Below are positions 6,460 through 13,621 of a stretch of 20,972 nt of DNA, piece after piece (the stretch's first letter is position 1; each line of letters opens with the position of its first letter). The stretch is from a virus. Under the pieces are notes generated by a model. It had not been told where the DNA came from. It worked only from the letters and a program-made list of their open reading frames with translations, and made no database searches. The position numbers and the translations under genes are program-made. The stretch is from positions 1-20,972 of the IMG/VR virus record IMGVR_UViG_3300027852_000192; one strand, given 5' to 3'.

Positions 6460-7424
6460 GCGACAACCAAAATGGATCGCAAAGCATTGATGACGTTCTT
6501 GACGCACAATTTTCGGAGCCTGATGCGCCAACCGATGATGTTGTTGAGGAATCTCCACAAGAGGAGACACTAGAAGCGGAATCTGAAGGTGATGACCTAG
6601 AGGATGAAGCTGATACTACAGAAGAAACCGACGAAACGACCGACCCAGAGACGGAATCACAGGAACCGCAACACCTAAGCCTTGACGAATACGGGGAACT
6701 GACGATCCCCATTATCGTTGACGGTGTAGAAACAGCGGTTAACCTAAGTGAAGCTGCCAAAGGATACCAGTTGCAAGCCGATTATAGCCGTAAAACAGCT
6801 ACACTTGCTAATGAGCGCAAACAAATGGAAGCCGCGCTCCAGCAGGGACAAGCTGAACTAGCGGATAAACAACGGTTGCTTGATGAGCAGCTTGCACAAC
6901 ATATTGAACAAGAGCCTGATTGGGTAAAAATGGCACAAGATGACCCCCTTGGTTATCTGCCAGCCCGTGAACGGTGGAACCAACAACAGGCGGCCCGAGC
7001 GCAAGCACAAGGCCGTTATCAAGAAGCCCAAGCCGCGCAATCGCGTGAATTCCAAGCAAGGACTGCTGAAATAGCGGTTCGCGCGATGCCCGAATGGGTA
7101 ACGGATGAAGGGTTTGCCAAAAATGCGAGTGGCCGTATGGCTGTAGCAATCGAGGCTGGTTTTACCGAAGCGGAATATAACGGAGCGGTTGATTATCGAC
7201 TAGCTGTATTGTTGGAAAAGGCGTCACGATACGATGCCATGCAGACCAACAATTCGGCGGTTGAAAAGAGGCTGGCGTTAGCCCCCAAGGTTCTAAAGCC
7301 CGGTAAGTCTAAGGGTAAAGCAGATGTGCGAGCTGAACGGAAAGCGATTAGAAATCGCAAACTGAACCAGCCGCATTCTCTTGATGATGCCCTAAACGCA
7401 TTTATGGAAAATACCGCTGGTTAA
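6456..7424 (+). CDS. Scaffolding protein
   Basis: This 322-residue protein lies between portal and coat, the normal place for the scaffold that directs procapsid assembly and then leaves (P22 gp8 has 303). Residues about 11-72 are strongly acidic (Glu/Asp/Thr). The segment LTIPIIVDGVETAVNLSEA (82-100), followed by ADYSRKT, is a pattern shared by many phage scaffolds. A long Gln/Ala/Glu-rich coiled coil covers about 111-205. A basic stretch near the C-terminus (KPGKSKGKADVRAERK, 281-296) could bind the coat protein by charge, as in P22. AAGGGA precedes the ATG, which overlaps the previous stop. No protease motif is visible. Confidence 0.88.
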   Translation: MSDNQNGSQSIDDVLDAQFSEPDAPTDDVVEESPQEETLEAESEGDDLEDEADTTEETDETTDPETESQEPQHLSLDEYGELTIPIIVDGVETAVNLSEAAKGYQLQADYSRKTATLANERKQMEAALQQGQAELADKQRLLDEQLAQHIEQEPDWVKMAQDDPLGYLPARERWNQQQAARAQAQGRYQEAQAAQSREFQARTAEIAVRAMPEWVTDEGFAKNASGRMAVAIEAGFTEAEYNGAVDYRLAVLLEKASRYDAMQTNNSAVEKRLALAPKVLKPGKSKGKADVRAERKAIRNRKLNQPHSLDDALNAFMENTAG

Positions 7425-7441
7425 ACCTCGAAAGGGTTTAA
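7421..7441 (+). promoter_or_regulatory. Hairpin over the coat gene ribosome site
   Basis: TTAAACC (7421-7427) pairs perfectly with GGTTTAA (7435-7441) around the loop TCGAAAG. The hairpin contains the scaffold stop codon and part of the coat gene Shine-Dalgarno sequence (AAAGGG, 7431-7436). It ends three bases before the coat ATG at 7445. Ribosomes finishing the scaffold would melt it. It could thus couple coat synthesis to scaffold translation or protect a processed 5' end. The pairing is visible; the role is inferred. Confidence 0.5.
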
Positions 7442-7444
7442 TCT

Positions 7445-8392
7445 ATGGCACAGCCAACCAATACCTTTGATACTTACGATTCCGTTGGTATCCGGGAAGA
7501 TCTGTTCGACACAATCTATAACGTCGATGCAGATGAAACGCCGTTCTTGTCCAAAATGAGCAAAGTAAAGGCAAAAAACACCAACCATGAATGGCAGACC
7601 GACGGTTTGGACGCGCCGAGTGCGGCTAACTCCAATATCGAAGGTGACGATACTGTAGCGGGTGCCGTTACTGCAACTGCCCGCCTTGGCAACTACACGA
7701 ACATCTTTAAGAAGGCCGTTACTATCCCCGGCACTCTTGAGGCAACAACTCGTGCAGGACGTGGCCGTGAGCAAGCATACCAAAAGCTGCTTAAAGGCAA
7801 GGCAATGAAAACAGACATGGAAATGTCCGCATTTGCCAATAACGCTAAGGTCGCTGGTAACTCTACCACTGCCCGCGAAATGGCTGGTGTGCCCACGTGG
7901 TTGACTAGCAACACTGTCGCTGGTTCTGGCGGCGCTGATGCCACTGGTGATGGCACGGATGCACGCACAGACGGAACACAGGCGGCCTTTACCGAGGCTA
8001 TGCTTAAATCTGTCCTTGCGAGCATCTATGACAATTCTGGGAAGAAGCCAGATTGCGTATATCTTGGCTCTTGGAACAAACAGATTGCTTCTACCTTTGC
8101 TGGTTCAAGCACTCGCTTTGACAAGGGTGAAGACGCAAAGGTCACAGCGCATATTGATGTATATGAATATGATTTTGGTGCGGTTCGCTTTGAGCCTTCC
8201 CGTCATGTTCGTTCTCGCGATGCACTGGTTCTTTCCACAGATATGTGGGCTTGGGCTGATCTTCGCCCGATGTTTGACGAACCTCTTGCAAAAACTGGTG
8301 ACGCCGAGAAGTTCCAGATTGTTGCCGAGTCTACCCTTGTTTGCCGGAATGAGCTGGCAAGCGGCGGTGCGTTCGACTTGACCACATCTTAA
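7445..8392 (+). CDS. Major capsid protein (DUF5309/SU10-type)
   Basis: The 315-residue coat protein opens with FDTYDSVGIREDLFDTIYNV and ETPFLSKMSK, then NHEWQTDGLDAP. That is the recognisable start of the DUF5309 family of HK97-fold coat proteins, which includes the SU10 coat. Other typical parts are the basic helix ending in QAYQKLLKGKAMKTDMEMSA and the C-terminal strand EKFQIVAESTLVCRNELASG. It is shorter than P22 gp5 (430 residues) and has no obvious extra surface domain, so small decoration proteins downstream may stabilise the shell. The ATG follows AAAGGG by eight bases. A hairpin covers this site and another follows the stop. Confidence 0.92.
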   Translation: MAQPTNTFDTYDSVGIREDLFDTIYNVDADETPFLSKMSKVKAKNTNHEWQTDGLDAPSAANSNIEGDDTVAGAVTATARLGNYTNIFKKAVTIPGTLEATTRAGRGREQAYQKLLKGKAMKTDMEMSAFANNAKVAGNSTTAREMAGVPTWLTSNTVAGSGGADATGDGTDARTDGTQAAFTEAMLKSVLASIYDNSGKKPDCVYLGSWNKQIASTFAGSSTRFDKGEDAKVTAHIDVYEYDFGAVRFEPSRHVRSRDALVLSTDMWAWADLRPMFDEPLAKTGDAEKFQIVAESTLVCRNELASGGAFDLTTS

Positions 8393-8398
8393 ACAACG

Positions 8399-8420
8399 AG
8401 GGGCGGCGCAGGTCGCCCCT
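8399..8420 (+). terminator. Hairpin after the coat gene (partial terminator or stabiliser)
   Basis: AGGGGCG (8399-8405) pairs perfectly with CGCCCCT (8414-8420) around an eight-base loop. Only TT and then TACTACATCT follow, so it is a weak terminator at best. It begins seven bases after the coat stop. It could allow partial read-through, lowering expression of downstream tail genes, or protect the 3' end of coat mRNA. Confidence 0.5.
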
Positions 8421-8443
8421 TACTACATCTAAGGATATTATCA

Positions 8444-8602
8444 ATGGCTGATAAAAAAACACCAAAATTAGTTACCGTTAAATGCACGGTAGCCAACATA
8501 TGGACAACCAAAGGGAAGGTTTTCCTTGGTGAGTCTGTTGATCTAAGCGCAGACGAGGCCAAGGCTATCAAAAAAGCTATGTCCGCAATGGAGGGTAATT
8601 AA
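8444..8602 (+). CDS. 52-residue protein after the coat gene
   Basis: ATG 8444, with AAGGATA (8431-8437) 6 bases upstream, starts a 52-residue frame ending in TAA at 8600-8602. The sequence has a strand-rich core (KLVTVKCTVANIW, KGKVFLGESVDLS) and a C-terminal helix (ADEAKAIKKAMSAME). This K-G-K-x-x-x-G-E-x-V-x-L-S-x-x-E-A layout recurs in small phage head-module proteins. I know no proven function. The next gene starts one base after the stop. A capsid accessory or connector role is inferred from position only. Confidence 0.75.
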   Translation: MADKKTPKLVTVKCTVANIWTTKGKVFLGESVDLSADEAKAIKKAMSAMEGN

Positions 8603-8603
8603 T

Positions 8604-8903
8604 ATGTCTAGCAGAAATGATGCACGGGTTCCTTACCCTGTAAATGGCGGCACGCAATCTGTAGCGTATACAGGAACGCACGGGGTTATTGCTAACGCTG
8701 TGGGCGCCCAAACACGGCGGGTTCTAGTCTATGCGTCAAGTGATTGTCATATTCAATTTGCTTCTGCCCCTGTAGCAACCACGGCGGATATGTTCTTGCC
8801 AGCCACGTCACAGATATTCTTGTCCATTCGTGGCGGCGAAAAGGTCTCGGCCATTCAGGCAACGGATGGCGGCACCCTGTATGTCAGCGAAATGACTTAC
8901 TGA
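8604..8903 (+). CDS. Small beta-rich head accessory protein
   Basis: The 99-residue protein is almost entirely beta strand. It has YPVNGGTQSVAYTGTHGVI, then QTRRVLVYASSDCHIQFA, a low-complexity turn, LPATSQIFLSIRGGEKVSAI and a final GGTLYVSEMTY. Related proteins are seen just after the coat gene in marine podoviruses. The fold and position fit a decoration or head-fiber protein exposed on the capsid, but that is inference. GGAGGG (8591-8595) gives a ribosome site. Its TGA overlaps the next ATG (TGATG). Confidence 0.75.
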   Translation: MSSRNDARVPYPVNGGTQSVAYTGTHGVIANAVGAQTRRVLVYASSDCHIQFASAPVATTADMFLPATSQIFLSIRGGEKVSAIQATDGGTLYVSEMTY

Positions 8904-9244
8904 TGGATACGCGTTGGAAGCCACACAGCGCCCTCAACGGGGTCTATGAGCGTTACGTTGACGGGTTCGCCAATGATACGGAGTTCCACCGTCAAAAAGT
9001 GCAGGACGTGGCCCCTATCATTGATTTCAACACAAGGGTTCGCAATGAAACCAATGGCGCAACACAGGGTGGCGGTAGGCATGTTGGCCGCATACCGGCC
9101 ACAGTATATTATGATTGGGTTGCGGAGTGGACAAAGAAGGGGCTTGTAGGGCCGGGCAACATGTCAGGGCTGAATGATCTTCTAGTTGCCAGACTACGGG
9201 ATGCAGACTTTGCCAAGTTTAGAACCACGGATGGAGGTATTTGA
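8903..9244 (+). CDS. 113-residue protein of unknown function in the neck region
   Basis: The protein starts at ATG 8903, overlapping the previous stop by one base, although the frame is open further upstream inside the neighbour. Visible features are an aromatic N-terminus (TRWKPHSALNGVYERYVDG), ATVYYDWVAEWTKKG in the middle and LLVARLRDADFAKFRTTDGGI at the end. The final FRTxxGxI pattern is familiar from small phage proteins beside head-completion genes. It has no membrane segment or catalytic motif. A virion or assembly role is inferred from its position between coat accessory and adaptor genes. Confidence 0.7.
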   Translation: MDTRWKPHSALNGVYERYVDGFANDTEFHRQKVQDVAPIIDFNTRVRNETNGATQGGGRHVGRIPATVYYDWVAEWTKKGLVGPGNMSGLNDLLVARLRDADFAKFRTTDGGI

Positions 9245-9786
9245 TGGCTATTACCTTACGGGCTGCTAAAGGCAGCGCCTTAACGCATAGCGAACTAGAC
9301 GCAAACTTCACTGATCTGGATACGCGCACTACCGCGATTGAAACTGGCGCTTATGCGACGATTTATTCGTCCCAAAATGATGCTGTAACCGTTTCAACAA
9401 TCGGGACAACAGCAAAGAAATTGGTGGGCTTTTCTAATAACGGGCCTTCGAATAACTTAACACCAGATTCAGCAAACGACAGAATGGTAATATTAGCCAA
9501 GGGGGACTATTGGGTCGATGTTAGCGTATCGTTTGGAACTGTTGCGCCCGGCGATTCTGGATTATACGAGTTTCACGTCAGGGTAAACGATGTAGAAACG
9601 GTTGTAGAGTTCCACCGGAATATGTCGGGGACATCTGACAAGGGATCGTCTGGATGTTCTGGCATTTTGTCGATGGATGTTGGTGATGTGGTCACCTTAT
9701 GGGTTGAGTCTGACGAGGCTGGAGATACAGACGATATTTCGATTTCAAATGTTGCCCTGAACGCTTTAATGGTGAGGGCTACATAA
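9244..9786 (+). CDS. Trimeric appendage-type protein with C1q/TNF-like C-terminus
   Basis: The 180-residue protein opens with KGSALTHSELDANFTDLDTR, a short helix that in many phage fibers and surface appendages precedes the external domain. Residues from about 45 onward form a jelly-roll-like series of strands (GDYWVDVSVSFG, LYEFHVRVNDVETVVEF, then SGILSMDVGDVVTLWVE). This resembles a C1q/TNF-type head domain that makes trimers. It lies among head genes rather than tail fiber genes, so a capsid or neck fiber is plausible. I chose ATG 9244, which overlaps the preceding stop (TGATG), over TTG 9241. Confidence 0.75.
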   Translation: MAITLRAAKGSALTHSELDANFTDLDTRTTAIETGAYATIYSSQNDAVTVSTIGTTAKKLVGFSNNGPSNNLTPDSANDRMVILAKGDYWVDVSVSFGTVAPGDSGLYEFHVRVNDVETVVEFHRNMSGTSDKGSSGCSGILSMDVGDVVTLWVESDEAGDTDDISISNVALNALMVRAT

Positions 9787-10407
9787 ATGGATTTCCAGAC
9801 GTTAAAGTCTAGTGTTGAAAGCGCGTTAGGTAGAACTGACGTGCCTGATTACGTTTATACCCTTATGACCTCGGATATTAACCGTGATATTCGCATCGTG
9901 GAAATGGAATCACTATCAACGATGTCGGTATCATCCGAGACAACAACCCTGCCTGCGGATTTCTTGCAGGTTGTTAGCATGTATGTTGACGCAACGCCGC
10001 GAACGCCAATGGTTCCACTTACACGCCAAGCACAGGCTACTAGGCATGACGAATCAAACAAGCCGTACTATTATGCTATTTCAGGCCCGTCTGCCGATGA
10101 CCCTGACCCTACCACGTCAACCTTGCAGGTTATGCCCGCTCCTGATTCAACCTATAGTGTGGTAATGCGATATATTGCCAGCGTTGCAGCGTTTTCAGCT
10201 AATACTGATACCAATAATGTTATCTCGCTACACCCCGGATTGTTTTTATATGCAGCGCTGCATCATGCGGCGATATGGGCACAGGATGCCGAATTGGCGG
10301 CGGGATACGGTGCGGCATACGTTAACTTAAAATCTATGATCCAAGACGCGGACAGGAAGAAGCGCAACAGCGGCCCAATGACCCAACGAACGGCGGTGCA
10401 GTTGTAA
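9787..10407 (+). CDS. P22 gp4-like head-to-tail adaptor
   Basis: The 206-residue protein fits the gp4-like adaptor family, which forms a ring under the portal and seals the packaged head (P22 gp4 has 166). It has helices at the N-terminus (FQTLKSSVESALGRTDVPDY), then VYTLMTSDINRDIRIVEMES and the typical TTTLPADFLQVVSMYVD. A beta insert (SKPYYYAISGP-like, TLQVMPAP) follows, then the conserved YSVVMRYIA and a helical end with AALHHAAIWAQDAELAAGYG. GGTGAGGG lies 7 bases before the ATG. It is directly followed by the hub gene, the same order as gp4-gp10 in P22. Confidence 0.85.
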   Translation: MDFQTLKSSVESALGRTDVPDYVYTLMTSDINRDIRIVEMESLSTMSVSSETTTLPADFLQVVSMYVDATPRTPMVPLTRQAQATRHDESNKPYYYAISGPSADDPDPTTSTLQVMPAPDSTYSVVMRYIASVAAFSANTDTNNVISLHPGLFLYAALHHAAIWAQDAELAAGYGAAYVNLKSMIQDADRKKRNSGPMTQRTAVQL

Positions 10408-11948
10408 TGCAGACGTTCCCTATCCCCTTAGGACAATGGTTACCAGACCAGACAGATTATAAGAACCCCGGCACAGTTGTGGCTAAGAACGTGTATCCAT
10501 CAAGCGGTGGGTTTACACCGTTTGAATCGCCAGCCGGAACGGGTGATGCCGTGTCTGAGGCGGTCGTGGGTTCAGCTTTGTTTATCAAGGCGGACAATAC
10601 GCCTTTAATCGTTGGTGGAACGTCTACAAGGCTATTCTCCCGCGTTTCTGGAACTGTGACGGAAACGGCGGGATACACAGCCTTAGGGTCAGATCATGTT
10701 TGGAGGTTTGAGCGTTACAATGATATGATTATTGCGGTAACGCCCAATAACACGCCTCAATACCTTACTGATTTAGATGCAGATACAAGCTGGTCTGACC
10801 TTGGAGGGTCGCCACCAAAAGCGGCGATTATTGGCAGGGTGTCTGACTTCATAGTCATGGGAGATTTAACCGATATTGACGCAAGCACACAGCCGTATCG
10901 TGTCAGATGGTCTGCGCTTAATAATCCCAACGGTGATTGGGTTACAGATCGTGGCGAACTGTCTGATTACCGCGACCTAGATCCAAAATACGGTCGTATC
11001 ACAGGGATTACTGGCGGTCGTTTCGGCATTGTGTTTCAAGAGCGGGCCATTTGGCGCATGACGTTTATCGGGTCGCCTAAAGTGTTCGACTTTGAAGAAA
11101 TATCTGTTGATCGCGGATGCGCTGCACCTGATAGCGTGGTTACAATCGGGTTCGACACCTACTTTCTAAGTCAAGACGGGTTTTATGCAACCAACGGTTC
11201 TGCCATCGACACGATAGGCTCACAGCGGGTTACTGAATGGTTTATAGGTGAGGTTAAACAAGCTGAATATGACCGCGTGCAAGGGGCCTTAAACTGGCCT
11301 AAACAGGCTATCATTTGGTCGTTCATACCCACAGACTCGTCCACTTTTGTCAGGCAGATCATTTATTCATTTGCCGAGGATAGTTGGTCTTACGCAAGTG
11401 AAGCGGTTCATTTCTTGGTGAAGGTTAAGACGGATGCGACAACAATAGGTGATTTAGCCACACTTTTCCCCGGCGGGCTTGGTGACATTGGTGCTATCGG
11501 GAGCAGTGATTTTGAATCCAAAAACTACACCTTGGCGGCATTCACAGCGGATACTACGGGGCCATATAGTGTAAGTGATTACGTGACCGACGGTTATATA
11601 GAGGGCATGCCGAGCGGGTCTGAGCTTGCTGTTCTTTCTGGTCCAGCACGGGAAGCCACGCTAGAAACGGGTGATTTTCAGATCCATCTTGGCAGTAATT
11701 CGCATGTAAACGGTATATTGCCTGTGGTGGAGAACGTTAGCGGCAACACACGAACACAGGTTTTAAGCCGGTCAAGGCAAGGCTTTGGCCAGTCTGCATC
11801 CATATCCACAACCGAGGGTGTGGATGGGTTTTGCCCACATAAAACAGATGCCAGATTTATAGCGGCACGCATGACATTGCCCGCAGGGGCTTCATGGAAC
11901 AATGCCTCAGCGGTTCATGTAAGGGCCAGAAAGTCGGGTAATAGATGA
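10407..11948 (+). CDS. P22 gp10-like tail hub / DNA stabilization protein
   Basis: The 513-residue protein resembles the gp10-type tail hub (472 residues in P22), which extends the adaptor and helps keep DNA in the head. It starts with the family pattern GQWLPDQTDYKNPGTVVAKN and PSSGGFTPF, followed by many short beta repeats as in a propeller-like fold. Clear examples are WRFERYNDMIIAVTPNN, RVSDFIVMGDLTD, YRVRWSALNNPNGDW and RFGIVFQERAIWRMTFIG. The end (HVRARKSGNR) overlaps the next gene by 4 bases. The order adaptor then hub supports the call. Confidence 0.85.
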   Translation: MQTFPIPLGQWLPDQTDYKNPGTVVAKNVYPSSGGFTPFESPAGTGDAVSEAVVGSALFIKADNTPLIVGGTSTRLFSRVSGTVTETAGYTALGSDHVWRFERYNDMIIAVTPNNTPQYLTDLDADTSWSDLGGSPPKAAIIGRVSDFIVMGDLTDIDASTQPYRVRWSALNNPNGDWVTDRGELSDYRDLDPKYGRITGITGGRFGIVFQERAIWRMTFIGSPKVFDFEEISVDRGCAAPDSVVTIGFDTYFLSQDGFYATNGSAIDTIGSQRVTEWFIGEVKQAEYDRVQGALNWPKQAIIWSFIPTDSSTFVRQIIYSFAEDSWSYASEAVHFLVKVKTDATTIGDLATLFPGGLGDIGAIGSSDFESKNYTLAAFTADTTGPYSVSDYVTDGYIEGMPSGSELAVLSGPAREATLETGDFQIHLGSNSHVNGILPVVENVSGNTRTQVLSRSRQGFGQSASISTTEGVDGFCPHKTDARFIAARMTLPAGASWNNASAVHVRARKSGNR

Positions 11949-12322
11949 GTAAATTGCAAGCTCCATTTGTAGAACAGCATCTACGAAGGCAGAGTAACCT
12001 TGTCACACCTGTTGCGTTTTCCCTAGACTTGGGGACAAGCCCCACAACGATATACACAGGAATTACGGGAAAGTTTTTTCTAATCCGAACGCTGGCTTGT
12101 TGCAACACGTCAGGTGCGGCGGTTGATTTCACTCTAACAAAAGACACTAGCACTTGGGTTGATGCTGTTAGTATTGCCAGCGGTAACACAGATAGAACCC
12201 TTGAGGTTAACGGGGTTTTATTTGCAGATGGCGAGGACTTGGCTGGATTCGGATCCGCGACTGGATTGACCGTGTTTGGTTGGGGCCTACAAATAGAAGG
12301 CGGTGACGCATGGATATTGTAG
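11945..12322 (+). CDS. Small beta-structured virion protein
   Basis: This 125-residue protein is predicted to be beta-rich: VTPVAFSLDLGTSPTTIYTG, then KFFLIRTLACCNTSG, VDFTLTKDTSTWVDAVSI and LTVFGWGLQIEGGDAWIL. Its layout recalls the small surface protein encoded at 8604-8903, with a repeated strand-turn pattern, but direct homology is not evident by eye. It sits between the tail hub and a GNAT-fold protein, in the place where podoviruses carry small tail or head-surface proteins. I cannot name the role. The start overlaps the hub stop (ATGA) and its end overlaps the next gene by 13 bases. Confidence 0.7.
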   Translation: MSKLQAPFVEQHLRRQSNLVTPVAFSLDLGTSPTTIYTGITGKFFLIRTLACCNTSGAAVDFTLTKDTSTWVDAVSIASGNTDRTLEVNGVLFADGEDLAGFGSATGLTVFGWGLQIEGGDAWIL

Positions 12323-12717
12323 GCATCCCAAAGCAGAACTTTGCTGATGTATCGGGGCTTTTGTCGTGGCACTTCGAGTCTTTTGTTGACAGATCGGGCG
12401 GCGAAGAAAGCATGGACCACCTTATGGGTGAGGTTTTTGACGGAAAGAGGCAGTGCTGGATTGCTTGGGATGGGCGCGTAAGGGCTTGTGGGTTAACACA
12501 AGTGGTAAATAATGATATGAAGGTTGTAGAGTTCACACATTGCGCAGGGGACGGGCGCAAAGAATGGAACAAAAAGATGGTTGATGAGATACGAAATTGG
12601 GCAAAGCATATAGGGGCTAACCGTATGCGTGTTATCAACCGCCCCGGTCATACACCCATGTTAAAAGGCATGGGATTTAAGGAAACCCACAGGATATTGG
12701 AGCAGGACATTGTCTAA
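12310..12717 (+). CDS. GNAT-fold acetyltransferase-like protein
   Basis: The 135-residue protein has the end of a GNAT domain: KMVDEIRNWAKHIGANRMRV (about 89-108), then RPGHTPMLKGMGFKETHRIL, the strand-helix-strand that follows the acetyl-CoA site. The acetyl-CoA loop would fall around HCAGDGRKEW (77-86), a loose version of the usual QxxGxG/A. Similar proteins often lie next to ejection genes in podoviruses, and a GNAT-like fold is reported for the T7 internal protein gp13. It may therefore act as a structural or assembly factor rather than an enzyme. It overlaps the next gene by 8 bases. Confidence 0.75.
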   Translation: MDIVGIPKQNFADVSGLLSWHFESFVDRSGGEESMDHLMGEVFDGKRQCWIAWDGRVRACGLTQVVNNDMKVVEFTHCAGDGRKEWNKKMVDEIRNWAKHIGANRMRVINRPGHTPMLKGMGFKETHRILEQDIV

Positions 12718-13621
12718 AACAACAACAACCAAACAAGAAGCGGCCCCGTGGAAGCCCGCACAAGGAAACCTGCAAGATGTTCTATCCCAAAGTCGTGATT
12801 TATATCAGTCAGGTGGTTACCAGACAGAACCATATCAGGGGCAGCGAGTAGCCGACTTTTCCCAAGCAACAAAGCAGGGAATGCAGGGACTTATGGCCCC
12901 ATCCGCAATTACGGGCCAAGCCGAGCAAGCATTTGGTGGCTTTATGGACGATAGCGCAAGGAGTCGCGCCTTTGACCAGATGAAAGCAACCACAATAGCT
13001 GACACTAAGGCGGCGCTAGGGTCCACGCTGGCTGGCGGTGGGCTTAATACGGGGCTAGGTGGTGAAATGTTCGGGCGCGGCCTTGGTGAGGCCATTGGTG
13101 GCATCGAATACGGTGCTTGGGGTGACGCGCAGAACCGCAAGCTATCGGCTATGGGTATGGCCCCACAGATTGCAGGACTTGGGCGTGCTGATACGGCGGG
13201 CATGTTGCAAGCCGGGGGAATGCAGGACATTCGCAACCAGAAGGTTATTGGTGCGGACGTGGCTAAATACTACGAGGGGCAAGGGGCGCAAGCTAATGCT
13301 CTTGATCGTTATGCTAACCTGTCTGGAATGATGGGCGGCATGGGTGGCACAAGTTCAGGGTCATCGACTGAGCCTTGGTCTTTGGACGATGTCGGTAGTG
13401 CAGCAAGCGGTATCGGTGGCGCTATGAAATTCTTCTCTGACAGGCGTCTAAAAGAAAACGTGATGAAGGTTGGTGAAACCCTTGGTGGAACCAATGTTTA
13501 CAGCTATAACTATAAGGGCGGCACGCACCGCCACATAGGGCCGATGGCTGACGAAGTGCCGGGCGCGATTATTGGAACGATCAACGGGTATTCTGTTGTG
13601 GATTACGGGAAGGTTGAGTAA
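12710..13621 (+). CDS. Ejection-type virion protein with C-terminal S74-like domain
   Basis: This 303-residue protein must use the TTG at 12710, since the first in-frame ATG is about 57 codons in. GGAGCAGGA lies 5 bases before the TTG, and the start overlaps the previous gene. The N-terminal 240 residues are Gly, Ala, Gln and Met-rich (APWKPAQGNLQDVL, LYQSGGYQTEPY, many GG steps), as in podovirus ejection or tail-tip proteins. Residues 242-303 match the start of a peptidase S74 / intramolecular chaperone domain: FSDRRLKENVMKVGE, VYSYNYKG, HIGPMADEVPGA and YSVVDYGKV. Ser243 is the residue before which characterised S74 domains cut themselves. The domain is short (about 61 residues), lacking the longer helical end of the full family. 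Confidence 0.82.
   Translation: MSKTTTTKQEAAPWKPAQGNLQDVLSQSRDLYQSGGYQTEPYQGQRVADFSQATKQGMQGLMAPSAITGQAEQAFGGFMDDSARSRAFDQMKATTIADTKAALGSTLAGGGLNTGLGGEMFGRGLGEAIGGIEYGAWGDAQNRKLSAMGMAPQIAGLGRADTAGMLQAGGMQDIRNQKVIGADVAKYYEGQGAQANALDRYANLSGMMGGMGGTSSGSSTEPWSLDDVGSAASGIGGAMKFFSDRRLKENVMKVGETLGGTNVYSYNYKGGTHRHIGPMADEVPGAIIGTINGYSVVDYGKVE

Noticed and set aside
7938-8381. 147-codon forward frame inside the coat gene
   Set aside because: It lies wholly within the well-recognised coat protein in another frame, has an unnatural Leu/Arg-rich composition and no ribosome site.
11857-12420. 187-codon minus-strand frame over three forward genes
   Set aside because: It spans the ends of three tightly overlapped forward genes and resembles no family. 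It is a shadow frame.
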